Of a stretch of 61,271 nucleotides of DNA, positions 33,785 through 41,536 are shown piece by piece. Under the pieces are notes generated by a model that saw only the letters and a list, made by a program, of their open reading frames with translations, did not search any database and had not been told where the DNA came from. The first letter of the stretch is position 1; each line of letters begins with the position of its first letter. The stretch is from a virus, in IMG/VR virus record IMGVR_UViG_3300032083_000576, positions 1-61,271 of that record. One strand, 5' to 3'. The position numbers and the translations under genes are program-made.

Positions 33785-34819
33785 ATGGCACATGAAGTAG
33801 AAACAATGGCTTGGACAGGCGATAAGCCTTGGCACGGTTTGGGTGTCGAGGTTACAAATGACCTAACGCCATTGCAAATGCAGGAAGCGGCAAAGCTTAA
33901 CTGGACTGTTAGTAAACGTCCTAGTTATACGCTAGACGCGCCTGAATGGAGCGAAGATGTAGGGCTTATCCAATCGGAGAGTACCTTCCACATTGTTCGT
34001 GATTCTGATAACCGAATACTTAGCCATTGCGGTAGAGACTACGTCCCTATTCAAAATGAAGATGTATTTAAGTTCTTTAAACGCTTTACTGAGGCAGGTC
34101 ATATGACTATGGAAACTGCAGGTAGCTTAAAAGACGGCGGAGAAATTTGGGGTTTAGCCAAAATATCCGAAGACTTTGAGTTAGCGGGCGAAGACCTTAT
34201 TAAAGGTTATCTTCTTATAAACCAACCGCATATCGTAGGAAGGTCTATGACTATCAAGCTTACCCCCATTAGAGTAGTATGTAATAATACGCTTACAATG
34301 GCTTTACAGCATGGTGGAACAGCCTCTTTCCGTATGCCCCATGTTAAAGAGTTCGGCGACGACGTTATGAAAACTGCAGAAGAAGCCTTAGGTTTATCTG
34401 CTGAACGCATGACTGAGTTTAGAGAAGCAGCAACGCTGTTATCTAAGAAGAAAGCTAAACACTCTAACTTCCTAGATTTTGTAGGAGAGCTGTATCAACC
34501 AGATATGATTGCTGCCTACAGAAAAGAAGCCGAGTTAAAGGCTCAAGGTAAAAAGATTGGCGAACAAGCCCCTCTTATTGAGCAATTTAATAGTTACCCT
34601 AGATTAGTTGTTGATGCTCTTGAGCGTCAGCCAGGTGCAAACCTAGCCTCATCTAAAGGTACGTGGTGGGGTGCATTAAATGCAGTAACCTACGTTGAAG
34701 ACCATTTACGTGAGTCTCAGACCGAAGGTAATGCGTTACATAGTGCATGGTTCGGAGCAGGTGCTAATCGTAAAGCGAAAGCCCTAGACCTAGCTGTTAA
34801 ATACGCAAAGGTGGCTTAA
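33785..34819 (+). CDS. DUF932 phage/plasmid protein
   Basis: 344 residues. The opening TMAWTGDKPWHGLGVEVTND, then the QEAAKLNWTVSKRPSYT and FHIVRDSDNRILSHCGRDYVP stretches and LTPIRVVCNNTLTMAL are hallmarks of the DUF932 family found in plasmids and phages. The biochemical role of the family is unknown. It is preceded by the extended RBS GAAAGGAG and opens a run of small early genes. Confidence 0.88.
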   Translation: MAHEVETMAWTGDKPWHGLGVEVTNDLTPLQMQEAAKLNWTVSKRPSYTLDAPEWSEDVGLIQSESTFHIVRDSDNRILSHCGRDYVPIQNEDVFKFFKRFTEAGHMTMETAGSLKDGGEIWGLAKISEDFELAGEDLIKGYLLINQPHIVGRSMTIKLTPIRVVCNNTLTMALQHGGTASFRMPHVKEFGDDVMKTAEEALGLSAERMTEFREAATLLSKKKAKHSNFLDFVGELYQPDMIAAYRKEAELKAQGKKIGEQAPLIEQFNSYPRLVVDALERQPGANLASSKGTWWGALNAVTYVEDHLRESQTEGNALHSAWFGAGANRKAKALDLAVKYAKVA

Positions 34820-35058
34820 TGGCAGATAACCCTCAAAAGTACACGCTGGACGCGGATGTATTGGGTATGGTCTGGTCGGCATTATACGAGTCAGGACAAG
34901 ACGAACTGGCTCGTGTAATATCCGATACGATGATCGCTCAAGGTTGTCAGGAACTAGTAGGGGTGGATGATCCATCCCTAATCCTGATGTTTTGGAAAAA
35001 CTATATGGAAGAACGAAATATATTACACGTTGTTCCTACAGATAAGGAGTTAAATTAA
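34819..35058 (+). CDS. Small early protein, 79 aa
   Basis: A mostly helical acidic protein (DVLGMVWSALYESGQDELAR), coupled by one-base overlaps to the DUF932 gene and to the next gene. No family is recognised. Its place beside DUF932 suggests co-expression early in infection. Confidence 0.65.
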   Translation: MADNPQKYTLDADVLGMVWSALYESGQDELARVISDTMIAQGCQELVGVDDPSLILMFWKNYMEERNILHVVPTDKELN

Positions 35059-35366
35059 TGGAAAATATTGAAATAGGATTACCTAACGACACTATTTTTG
35101 ATAAAGAAACGGGAGTAACTATAGATATAGGAATCCCTCTACCGCAAGATAGACGATCTAATGTCAAATACCCGTTCGGTAATATGGAAATAGGTGATTC
35201 GTTTTTCGTTACTGTAGTCTCAGGAGATAATGGTGATCGATTGAAAAACAGGTTATCTCAAGCTACTAGAACCTTTGGTAAACGTCAAAATCCTGAACGT
35301 AAATTTATATTACGTACACGATTAGAAAACGAAATATCAGGTGTTCGTGTATGGAGAACCCAGTAA
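35058..35366 (+). CDS. Conserved phage protein with YPFGNMEIGDSFFV motif
   Basis: 102 residues. The sequence YPFGNMEIGDSFFVTVV and a C-terminus ending GVRVWRTQ recall a small family of marine-phage proteins of unknown role (probably a small beta fold). It overlaps both neighbours. I cannot name the biochemical function. Confidence 0.68.
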   Translation: MENIEIGLPNDTIFDKETGVTIDIGIPLPQDRRSNVKYPFGNMEIGDSFFVTVVSGDNGDRLKNRLSQATRTFGKRQNPERKFILRTRLENEISGVRVWRTQ

Positions 35367-35587
35367 TGACAAACTACCGAAAAAGTCTTGTTAGACAATT
35401 AAATAGTGAAATTATTGATTTACGAGAAGCTCTCGACTCTATGTTGATAGAATCAGTCGAATGTATTCGACTTGAAGATATGAGTATAGAACTGCGGGAT
35501 GCTATACAAGTTGGTAATTCGCTCTTACATGGTCCAAAAAGTGAATACATCACGCAGGATCCTGAGTTTGATAAGCGTTCGGTTTAG
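35366..35587 (+). CDS. Small helical early protein
   Basis: 73 residues from the ATG overlapping the upstream stop; an in-frame ATG at 35351 is the alternative. Helical, with an acidic centre (LNSEIIDLREALDSMLIESV). Its end runs into the promoter motif at 35588. No family is recognised. Confidence 0.6.
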   Translation: MTNYRKSLVRQLNSEIIDLREALDSMLIESVECIRLEDMSIELRDAIQVGNSLLHGPKSEYITQDPEFDKRSV

Positions 35588-35647
35588 TGCTTTACTCTTA
35601 CGTTATTCTGAAGTAAAGTACTTAATATGTTCTACTACAAGGTAGAA
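35588..35647 (+). promoter_or_regulatory. Early-type promoter and 5' leader hairpin
   Basis: TGCTTTACTC and a TAAAGT -10 lie 24 bases apart measured from the C. The two boxes also form an inverted repeat. TTCTAC (35630-35635) and GTAGAA (35642-35647) form a hairpin in the leader, and a GCATC-GAAA-GATGT hairpin follows before the RBS. Confidence 0.5.
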
Positions 35648-35697
35648 AAAAGTTGCATCGAAAGATGTGTGTGTAGAAAGAAGAAAGGAGAATAGAT

Positions 35698-36090
35698 ATG
35701 GCACAAGCACTATCAGCCGCCAGTGTGAAAACACCAGTGAAGAAAATCTCTGCTAAAGCTAAAAAAGCACCAGTGAAAGCTACTAAAAGCAAAATAGGAA
35801 CGTTAGTTCCTAAGCCTACAGTAACTGGAAAAGGTGCTTCTCGTAAACTATATAAGTATACGGGCAAATATCCTGAGAACGTAGATAAAACTACTCCTCA
35901 GATAGTTGGTTTAGTTGACACAGTTGAATCTGCAGAAAAAGAAGAGCTTGACTCTTCTAGTTTTACAGCTCAAGATTGTGTAGAACTAGCAGTGAAGAAA
36001 GGCTTTTTGTCAACTAGACAAGACCCTCTTAGAATTTTTAGATTCTATAGGAAACGTCTGATTGATGAAGGCTACTTCGTTGAGGTATAA
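35698..36090 (+). CDS. Basic early protein, possible DNA-binding
   Basis: 130 residues. The first ~45 are Lys/Ala/Pro-rich and histone-H1-like (TPVKKISAKAKKAPVKATKS). The C-terminal half is globular with a winged-helix-like look (FTAQDCVELAVKKGFLSTRQ, then FRFYRKRLIDEGYF). It is monocistronic: it has its own promoter and leader upstream and a strong terminator at 36099-36131. A DNA-binding regulator or host-chromatin-targeting protein is plausible. Confidence 0.72.
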   Translation: MAQALSAASVKTPVKKISAKAKKAPVKATKSKIGTLVPKPTVTGKGASRKLYKYTGKYPENVDKTTPQIVGLVDTVESAEKEELDSSSFTAQDCVELAVKKGFLSTRQDPLRIFRFYRKRLIDEGYFVEV

Positions 36091-36098
36091 CAAATAAC

Positions 36099-36131
36099 TA
36101 AGTGCGTCAGTATATGGCGCACTTATTTTTT
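36099..36131 (+). terminator. Intrinsic terminator
   Basis: TAAGTGCG (36099-36106) pairs perfectly with CGCACTTA (36118-36125) across an 11-base loop and is followed by six T. It ends the transcript of the basic early protein. Confidence 0.85.
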
Positions 36132-36144
36132 ACTAAGGGGAATT

Positions 36145-36309
36145 ATGAATATACAAGTAACAAAAGATGACGGCACAGTTATCAATCTTAGAGTCGAAAC
36201 AATCGCGCGTCATTTAACAAAACAATTAAATCTAAAAGATATACCTGACCCAGATTTATTTAATTTCATATATGATGAGATTGAGGAGTTAATAAATAAA
36301 AATGGATGA
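36145..36309 (+). CDS. 54-residue early protein
   Basis: It begins after an AAGGGG site and its stop overlaps the next ATG (ATGGATGA). Sequence MNIQVTKDDGTVINLRVETI is followed by an acidic helical end. Short and unknown, but codon use, RBS and coupling look genuine. Confidence 0.65.
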   Translation: MNIQVTKDDGTVINLRVETIARHLTKQLNLKDIPDPDLFNFIYDEIEELINKNG

Positions 36310-36583
36310 AAAGAAAGTTATTACGAGCATCGGAGAAGTACCTGATAAAACGATAGACTTACAAGTCAGTTTTGTCTCACTTATAGCTATATGTACGTCA
36401 ATGCAGATGTATATAGATTTTATCGAAGATCTTGTAGAAAACGAAGAATTAGAAAAAGACGTTGCTAAGAAAATGTTAGAACACGTCGAAGGAACATTAG
36501 CCGACTTTAAACATAAAATGTTATTAGAAGGTAATGAAGGCATACGTGCCTTATTTGAAGAAGTAGAGGGGACAATACAATGA
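36302..36583 (+). CDS. Acidic helical early protein, 93 aa
   Basis: A strongly acidic, helical protein (VENEELEKDVAKKMLEHVEG), coupled to the genes on both sides by 4-8 base overlaps. Small acidic phage proteins sometimes act as DNA mimics or inhibitors; there is no direct evidence for that here. Confidence 0.65.
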   Translation: MDEKKVITSIGEVPDKTIDLQVSFVSLIAICTSMQMYIDFIEDLVENEELEKDVAKKMLEHVEGTLADFKHKMLLEGNEGIRALFEEVEGTIQ

Positions 36584-36711
36584 ATTATAAAAAAGCAGAA
36601 AAAGTATGGCGCACGAGTTGCCCAGAAGAAGCGAACGGTTTAGTAGAGCATCCTGCTCCTCGCCGCCGTCCTAAGGCTGCTTTACTCTGGGTTAAATCTA
36701 AAGTAAAGTAG
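36580..36711 (+). CDS. 43-residue basic peptide
   Basis: Starts in the ATGA overlap with the previous gene. Arg/Lys-rich with EHPAPRRRPKAALLWVKSKVK at its end. Its 3' end contains the CTTTACT and AAAGTAAAG boxes of the next promoter, so part of its sequence may be constrained by DNA function. It is a genuine but small gene candidate. Confidence 0.5.
   Translation: MNYKKAEKVWRTSCPEEANGLVEHPAPRRRPKAALLWVKSKVK
36678..36709 (+). promoter_or_regulatory. Early-type promoter inside a gene end
   Basis: TGCTTTACTC and TAAAGT lie 24 bases apart measured from the C. The predicted start near 36716 falls right at the first stem of the structured leader that follows. Confidence 0.5.
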
Positions 36712-36900
36712 TACTACGTTATTAAACCTATAGGGAAACCTTAGTGACTACATAATAACCAGAGTGATTAGAGGATGAGCCTTTATAAAAACCAGACGTG
36801 TGAATGCGAGTTTCATTACAAGCAAGAGGACATTAAGTAGGTGAGGGAGGAATTAGGGATAGGCAGGAACCATACCCGAACTAATCACTTGCTATTATTT
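36712..36900 (+). ncRNA. Structured 5' leader or small RNA
   Basis: No reading frame fills this stretch. GTTATTA (36718-36724) pairs with TAATAAC (36753-36759), enclosing a GAAA-capped mini-hairpin. AGTGATTAG (36763-36771) pairs with CTAATCACT (36881-36889), enclosing ~110 bases. The region starts just after a predicted promoter and ends before the RBS of the 36923 gene. It could be a riboswitch-like leader or a stable RNA; it does not match a class I know. Confidence 0.55.
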
Positions 36901-36922
36901 ACTAATAAGAAAGGAGAAATAT

Positions 36923-37081
36923 ATGAAAAACTTGAAATGTGTTTTATGTAACTTGCCATTAGGAGATCCTCATGGCAACAATGCAGAGCCTGCAGCGACA
37001 GGTCGATGTTGTAATAAATGTAACGCGACAACAGTTATTCCTATGAGAATACTACAGTTACGAGGAGGTCAAAATGCCTAA
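36923..37081 (+). CDS. 52-residue zinc-binding protein
   Basis: Extended GAAAGGAG RBS. Cys6/Cys9 (CVLC) and a Cys29-Cys30-x2-Cys33 cluster (GRCCNKCNA) form a zinc site, with GDPHGNNAEPAATG between. Similar micro-proteins are common in marine phages. The stop overlaps the next gene. Confidence 0.75.
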   Translation: MKNLKCVLCNLPLGDPHGNNAEPAATGRCCNKCNATTVIPMRILQLRGGQNA

Positions 37082-37526
37082 TTGGTGTCATAACAGAGTA
37101 GAGATTTTTGGCGACGAAGAAGAACTAGCTAAAATTAAAGCACACATCGAAACTAAAGAATCTTTATTCGATTTTAATAAAATTGTCCCGATGCCTTCAG
37201 CACTTAAATATACTGAACGTTCAGATGATGGAGATTACGAATTAGTAATGGGTAAATACGTTCTGAAAGATAAAGTTGCTCGAAAGCGTTTAATTGTTGA
37301 ACACGGTGCTGATAATTGGTACGATTGGTCAATTAATTGTTGGGGCACTAAATGGAACAGTGCCGATGTTACTGTAGAAGATGAAGGCGATGTATTACGT
37401 TATTATTTTGATACAGCGTGGTCGCCACCAGAACCTATTATTCATAAATTACGGGAACTCTACCCAGACGTAGGGATTACTGCATTTTATGACGAACCTG
37501 GAATGGAATTAGCAGGCTATATTTGA
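37074..37526 (+). CDS. Api92/DUF1281-like protein
   Basis: 150 residues. MPNWCHNRVEIFGDEEELAK, then LFDFNKIVPMPSAL, YDWSINCWGTKWN and a FDTAWSPPEPII stretch are the recognisable signatures of DUF1281/Api92-like ferredoxin-fold proteins in phages. The function of the family is unknown. An AGGAGG site precedes the ATG. It is followed by the pseudoknot-like element. Confidence 0.85.
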   Translation: MPNWCHNRVEIFGDEEELAKIKAHIETKESLFDFNKIVPMPSALKYTERSDDGDYELVMGKYVLKDKVARKRLIVEHGADNWYDWSINCWGTKWNSADVTVEDEGDVLRYYFDTAWSPPEPIIHKLRELYPDVGITAFYDEPGMELAGYI

Positions 37527-37536
37527 TTTCCTATAA

Positions 37537-37639
37537 GACCTTTCAAATAACATTGTTCGTATAGCAGGAGCAATGGTTACCAAAGCTGAGAGTGCGGAAA
37601 GGTCGCCCCCTATCTTGGGTTTAGTTACGCGCTCTCAGC
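37537..37639 (+). ncRNA. Putative RNA pseudoknot
   Basis: GACCTTTC (37537-37544) pairs with GAAAGGTC (37597-37604). GCTGAGAGTGCG (37585-37596) pairs with CGCGCTCTCAGC (37628-37639) with one G-U. The interleaved order defines an H-type pseudoknot. A third hairpin, CATTGTTC/GAGCAATG (37551-37575), is nested in the first loop. A T-rich stretch follows, so it may end the upstream transcript or be a regulatory RNA. Confidence 0.6.
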
Positions 37640-37641
37640 AC

Positions 37642-37673
37642 TGCTTTTATTCGCTTTTTTGCACCTATATAAT
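37642..37673 (+). promoter_or_regulatory. Early-type promoter
   Basis: TGCTTTTATTC with a perfect TATAAT -10, 24 bases from the C. It follows the pseudoknot directly and precedes the 37705 gene. Confidence 0.6.
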
Positions 37674-37704
37674 ATATAGGTAATAACTTAGAAAGGAGAA
37701 AGAT

Positions 37705-37944
37705 ATGAGAAAGATACACGGAAAGATGGATGTTGCTAACAGAGACCGTTATAAAGAGATAGCTGACGAAGATAAAGCACACCGCGAAAAATACCCTTCA
37801 TTAATGACTAGTAAGCCTATGGTTTACGAAGATAATTCATATAAACAAGAAGTCAGTAAAAAATACACTGTCGCAGTCGCTTATAATAAAGGTGGCTATC
37901 AGGTGATCCCTAGTGACCAAGTTAAATATATAGGAAAGAAATAA
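37705..37944 (+). CDS. Small early protein, 79 aa
   Basis: Charged protein (RDRYKEIADEDKAHREKYPS) with an extended GAAAGGAG RBS. The C-terminal part looks beta-rich. First gene of a small operon under the promoter at 37642. No family is recognised. Confidence 0.68.
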   Translation: MRKIHGKMDVANRDRYKEIADEDKAHREKYPSLMTSKPMVYEDNSYKQEVSKKYTVAVAYNKGGYQVIPSDQVKYIGKK

Positions 37945-38234
37945 TGAATAAAGAATTTGAAACAACATTAGAGAGACACAACATACCTAAAGATATAGAG
38001 GTTGTTGATCAGCCGTATAGTGTATGGAATATAGATTATGAAAAATTTAAAGAGTTTTTCATATCAGAAGGATATGAAACAAAAGAAAAATGGGAACTAT
38101 ACCTAAATGATTTTTCAGGTTGCGACCAAGATTGGATTGAGGAGATAGCAACATATTATGATCTTAATTGGGCTTATTGCGACCCTGATGAAGATAGGTG
38201 TAAGGGTAACGATTATTTTGTATTATATGAATAA
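37944..38234 (+). CDS. Acidic early protein, 96 aa
   Basis: Acidic and aromatic-rich, with a Cys-containing Asp-rich end (WAYCDPDEDRCKGNDYFVLY). It overlaps the upstream stop by one base. Unknown function; the strong negative charge makes inhibitor or mimic roles conceivable. Confidence 0.68.
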   Translation: MNKEFETTLERHNIPKDIEVVDQPYSVWNIDYEKFKEFFISEGYETKEKWELYLNDFSGCDQDWIEEIATYYDLNWAYCDPDEDRCKGNDYFVLYE

Positions 38235-38245
38235 GGAGACAGATA

Positions 38246-38446
38246 ATGAATTCTAAAAAAGCAAAACAAATACGTAAGATGTTAAAAGAACAGGGAGTCG
38301 ATTGGAATGATTCGAAGCCCGTACAACAAATTAAAACAGACCACGAAGGTAACGAACAAAGGGATCAGAGAATCTTCCAAGATCCAAAAGGTGGTCGTGC
38401 TATCTATAATGCTATGAAAAACCTTATGGAATCAAAGCGTTCGTAG
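38246..38446 (+). CDS. Small basic early protein, 66 aa
   Basis: Begins with a basic helical MNSKKAKQIRKMLKEQGVDW, preceded by an AAGGAG site. Central NEQRDQRIFQDPKGGRAIYN is polar. It ends just before the promoter at 38449. No family is recognised. Confidence 0.65.
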   Translation: MNSKKAKQIRKMLKEQGVDWNDSKPVQQIKTDHEGNEQRDQRIFQDPKGGRAIYNAMKNLMESKRS

Positions 38447-38448
38447 AG

Positions 38449-38480
38449 TGCTTTACTTCGGCTATTTTGTAAAGTAAAGT
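38449..38480 (+). promoter_or_regulatory. Early-type promoter with inverted repeat
   Basis: TGCTTTACTTC and TAAAGT are 24 bases apart measured from the C. CTTTACTT and AAGTAAAG form an inverted repeat across the spacer. Confidence 0.5.
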
Positions 38481-38517
38481 AGTATTTATATTATTAATAA
38501 CTAGAAAGGAGAAAGAT

Positions 38518-38727
38518 ATGGCAGTAGATATAAGCTTACACGACGTTGCGTCGATAACAGCGTCTAAACCAGAAAAACTATTTAGGAAGGAAGGTCTCGA
38601 AAACGACCCCACCTATACCATAAAAATAAAAGTTAAACACCAAGGTTGGGATGGTGAGGAAGAAATGACACTCACGTTGTTTGGAACGGAGGAAGAACTA
38701 GCAGTAGTTATTCGAGAACATGAGTAG
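38518..38727 (+). CDS. Small early protein, 69 aa
   Basis: Extended GAAAGGAG RBS. A beta-type sequence (TYTIKIKVKHQGWDGEEEMT followed by LTLFGTEEEL) suggests a small sandwich fold. It overlaps the next gene by eight bases. Unknown function. Confidence 0.68.
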   Translation: MAVDISLHDVASITASKPEKLFRKEGLENDPTYTIKIKVKHQGWDGEEEMTLTLFGTEEELAVVIREHE

Positions 38728-38995
38728 ACCTGTCGAGACTGTTGCAGACTTAGTCGGCGAAAAAGTTTGCAAATTATTATTTAACGAAGTTGACGAAGTA
38801 CAAAATGCTTGTACAGATCATATATGTGAGTTGATCGCGGAAAGCGACCGCCCACATAACCCGCATCTAAACGAGATACACGCGCTTGTTAACGAGTTTT
38901 TACATAACCTCTATGGTACAGATATTGATCGAGCTAGGCGAGAGTCTGACTGGGTTAAATTTGCCGTAGAAGAAACACTAAAAGGGAGAAGATAA
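38720..38995 (+). CDS. Small helical early protein, 91 aa
   Basis: Acidic and helical with two Cys (VGEKVCKLLFNEVDEVQNAC). It follows by overlap and is followed immediately by the 38996 gene. No family is recognised. Confidence 0.66.
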   Translation: MSRPVETVADLVGEKVCKLLFNEVDEVQNACTDHICELIAESDRPHNPHLNEIHALVNEFLHNLYGTDIDRARRESDWVKFAVEETLKGRR

Positions 38996-39307
38996 ATGGA
39001 AGGATTTGATAAAATAAATAAATTCTATATTTCAGCAACAGGTGAGCAATTAGCGAGTAAAGTCGACCATGCGTACTACAGGCAAGACGACACAGTTTCG
39101 ATGCCTATTTCGCCTATTATTCGAGGAGGAGACGATAAATTTCACGACGGCTTTGTTGAAGCTATACAAGGTCTGACTCTTATATATTACGACTCAGAAA
39201 CTTCGGGTAGTACTTTTGAATTAAAACACGATGAAAAAAGTAATACGTTCAGTGTAAAACAAACAGGTCAAATATATACACCAACTAATAAGGAGATAAC
39301 AGCATGA
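38996..39307 (+). CDS. Small early protein, 103 aa
   Basis: A soluble protein with beta-type stretches (SGSTFELKHDEKSNTFSVKQ). It starts right after the upstream stop and overlaps the micro-membrane protein that follows. No family is recognised. Confidence 0.65.
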   Translation: MEGFDKINKFYISATGEQLASKVDHAYYRQDDTVSMPISPIIRGGDDKFHDGFVEAIQGLTLIYYDSETSGSTFELKHDEKSNTFSVKQTGQIYTPTNKEITA

Positions 39308-39408
39308 CAGAAGAAACTATGTTACTAATTGGTGTACTTGCACCATTTTTTGTGATCGCAGCACTTATTGTTGCAATGTATTATTTAGGAGATGAAGATG
39401 GGAAATAG
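39304..39408 (+). CDS. 34-residue membrane peptide
   Basis: A four-base overlap with the upstream gene sets the ATG. One membrane helix (MLLIGVLAPFFVIAALIVAM) with a short acidic tail. Small early membrane peptides in phages can act in superinfection exclusion or membrane remodelling; this is a suggestion only. Confidence 0.6.
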   Translation: MTEETMLLIGVLAPFFVIAALIVAMYYLGDEDGK

Positions 39409-39799
39409 AGCAGTAATAGCTTTCGATGAAAAACATAGATGGAAAGATCAATGTCCAGCAATATACCTTCATTGGCATGGTAGTCGACATACCGTAGAGG
39501 GCTTTTTACGAGCCGCAAAAGATTTCGGTATACGAGGTGATGACCCTAGTTATTGTATGGCTAGATTGACGCAAGTTATCGGCAATGCGATTAACGGTAC
39601 ATTATCACTCGGTGTCGGATGTTACGGCAACTTCGGCGATCCAGGTGACAACGGTGTCTATTGGATTCGAAACTGGGAAATAGTTGAACACGTAACTGAC
39701 TACCCTAATGAATGTTCAAAAGAAGATGTTGACCATACATATATCGGAGTCGTTAACGCTAACGAAGGTTTTCATGAAGTCGGAGCTAAACAACAATGA
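39398..39799 (+). CDS. Conserved phage protein, GNRAVI-type
   Basis: 133 residues. The AGGAG at 39386-39390 fits the ATG at 39398 better than the one at 39392. The opening MGNRAVIAFDEKHRWKDQCP, then IYLHWHGSRHTVEGFL, is shared by a phage family of unknown role that I recognise only by pattern. It overlaps the dUTPase start. Confidence 0.68.
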   Translation: MGNRAVIAFDEKHRWKDQCPAIYLHWHGSRHTVEGFLRAAKDFGIRGDDPSYCMARLTQVIGNAINGTLSLGVGCYGNFGDPGDNGVYWIRNWEIVEHVTDYPNECSKEDVDHTYIGVVNANEGFHEVGAKQQ

Positions 39800-40242
39800 C
39801 AAAAATAGAAATTATATTTACCGATAAACGTGCCGAGGATCTTCACCCCCCGCAATATGCGACTGTAGGATCTGCAGGAATGGATTTACGAGCCTTAGAA
39901 CATACTGTGATACATCCTGGAGAAACTATACCATTTTCTATGGGTTACCGAATATATATCGGAGACCATACGCTTTGCGGATTAATCGTTCCTAGATCAG
40001 GTTTAGGAATAAAAGGCATAATGCCCGCAAACGTATTAGGATTAATCGATTCTGACTATCAAGGAGAGTTAATAGTACACCTTAAAAACCATGGAGACGA
40101 AAACTTTCTAGTAGAAAGCGGCGACCGTATTGCTCAATTAGTTATTATGCCAGTTGAGTCTGTATATTTTTCGATAGTATCAGAGTTTAAACATTCTACG
40201 GATCGTGGCGAAGGCGGGTTCGGAAGTACAGGAGAGAGATAA
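39796..40242 (+). CDS. dut: dUTPase
   Basis: 148 residues with all five trimeric dUTPase motifs: SAGMDLRA, PRSGLGIKG, GLIDSDYQGELIV, GDRIAQLVIMP and the C-terminal DRGEGGFGSTG that closes over the active site. It hydrolyses dUTP to dUMP and pyrophosphate, which prevents uracil incorporation and supplies dUMP for the thymidylate synthase/hydroxymethylase homologue at 28825. Confidence 0.95.
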   Translation: MTKIEIIFTDKRAEDLHPPQYATVGSAGMDLRALEHTVIHPGETIPFSMGYRIYIGDHTLCGLIVPRSGLGIKGIMPANVLGLIDSDYQGELIVHLKNHGDENFLVESGDRIAQLVIMPVESVYFSIVSEFKHSTDRGEGGFGSTGER

Positions 40243-40385
40243 TGGATAAAATAATGCACGTAACGATTAAATTAGTAGTTACAGATACTGCTACAGAAGA
40301 AGATTTAGAAAGAAATCTTGATTATAAATTCATTCATGAAGATATTATCTATACAGATTGGGTGGAGTTAGAGGAGAAAAGCTAA
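40242..40385 (+). CDS. 47-residue early protein
   Basis: A TAATG overlap couples it to the dUTPase stop. Sequence MDKIMHVTIKLVVTDTATEE is followed by an acidic end. Short alpha/beta peptide; unknown. Confidence 0.6.
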   Translation: MDKIMHVTIKLVVTDTATEEDLERNLDYKFIHEDIIYTDWVELEEKS

Positions 40386-40531
40386 TGGAAGATTTTGAAA
40401 TTAAAATTAGAGTTGTGGTCTACTCACCTAAAGGCGAGTTTGTTAAACAATGCGATAACTCGAGCTTCTCTGACAAGACGATAAAAGCGATTATGGATGA
40501 GATAGATAAGGAGTTTAAGGAACGTGGCTAA
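40385..40531 (+). CDS. 48-residue early protein
   Basis: One-base overlap with the gene before. Beta-like N-terminus MEDFEIKIRVVVYSPKGEF and a charged helical C-terminus. It resembles its upstream neighbour in layout, so the two may be diverged paralogues. Confidence 0.58.
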   Translation: MEDFEIKIRVVVYSPKGEFVKQCDNSSFSDKTIKAIMDEIDKEFKERG

Positions 40532-40544
40532 CGGCTCGTGGTAC

Positions 40545-40576
40545 TGCTTTATTCGCGTTTGTTCCGCTTATATAAT
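40545..40576 (+). promoter_or_regulatory. Early-type promoter
   Basis: TGCTTTATTC with a perfect TATAAT -10, 24 bases from the C. It precedes the 40627-41855 operon. Confidence 0.6.
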
Positions 40577-40626
40577 AACTATACGCGGTAACAGTTTTGC
40601 TGCGATAACTAAGAAAGGAGAAAGAT

Positions 40627-40860
40627 ATGTCCGATAATAAAGAACCAGTAGTTTTACAAGAAAATAATTTTTTCGATACTAAAGAGTCACTCGATGAAGT
40701 TATGGACTATATGACCGCTTACGCGGGTAAAGATAACGCGTGGATATGCGCAATGACTATGGCTTTTACATTAAATGCCTTAGTAAGAATGATGCACGAG
40801 CAGGGTGACGGCACGTGTATAGGGAAACGCGCTAAAACATTGATGGAGGAGACAGCATAA
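40627..40860 (+). CDS. Small early protein, 77 aa
   Basis: Extended GAAAGGAG RBS. Helical and Met-rich (ICAMTMAFTLNALVRMMHEQ). It overlaps the next gene by one base. No family is recognised. Confidence 0.65.
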   Translation: MSDNKEPVVLQENNFFDTKESLDEVMDYMTAYAGKDNAWICAMTMAFTLNALVRMMHEQGDGTCIGKRAKTLMEETA

Positions 40861-41153
40861 TGGAGTTTTTAGAAGTATGGATACATGCCCCAGATTTATC
40901 TGGACATGAACTGATTTGTAGAGTCCCTGAGCCGTACCCCGATACAATATACGATGTAGTAAGGGGTTACGAAAAAGCCCATACTGCATTAACGGAGACA
41001 GGATTTAGCGTAGCCGATTTAACAAGTAATAATATATTGAGATGGTGGGAAACAGGCGATATAACAATTACTAACCAAAAAACCCGCGAGCGTTTTAATT
41101 ATGTTGAAGTACAAGGCGGTTACGGATTAGAACCAATCGAGGAGGCAGTATGA
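40860..41153 (+). CDS. Small early protein, 97 aa
   Basis: An acidic alpha/beta protein (MEFLEVWIHAPDLSGHELIC), coupled to both neighbours by overlaps. Unknown function. Confidence 0.65.
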   Translation: MEFLEVWIHAPDLSGHELICRVPEPYPDTIYDVVRGYEKAHTALTETGFSVADLTSNNILRWWETGDITITNQKTRERFNYVEVQGGYGLEPIEEAV

Positions 41154-41536
41154 AAAATCATTATTATACAATTAGAATGTACCCTAGTTTGAGCGAAGGT
41201 AACAGCCGATCGTTTTTATTACAATATGCCGCGACGAGGCTACAAGCGACTCGAGTTGTCGAATGGTACGAAAAACTATGGTACGAAGTTATCGATAAAC
41301 AACTCGATCATCTCGATCCTGATATAGGACGCGTGGATATAGAAGATCTGACCGATGACGTTATATTACATAACTGGGAGGGTTGCGAAATATTAGCATT
41401 TAGTCGATTCGACGATACCGTACTTTTTTATAGCGACGAGGACAGTTGGTTAGTATACGGCTCACAAAAACGATGGGTCGAGTTAGAAGATGCAGTATGG
41501 GTTCCGATGGGCTCAGTATTACGAGGTGAAGCATAA
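41150..41536 (+). CDS. Early protein, 128 aa
   Basis: Acidic, Trp/Tyr-rich protein (YGSQKRWVELEDAVWVPMGS). Four-base overlap with the gene before, one-base overlap with the next. No family is recognised. Confidence 0.65.
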   Translation: MKNHYYTIRMYPSLSEGNSRSFLLQYAATRLQATRVVEWYEKLWYEVIDKQLDHLDPDIGRVDIEDLTDDVILHNWEGCEILAFSRFDDTVLFYSDEDSWLVYGSQKRWVELEDAVWVPMGSVLRGEA

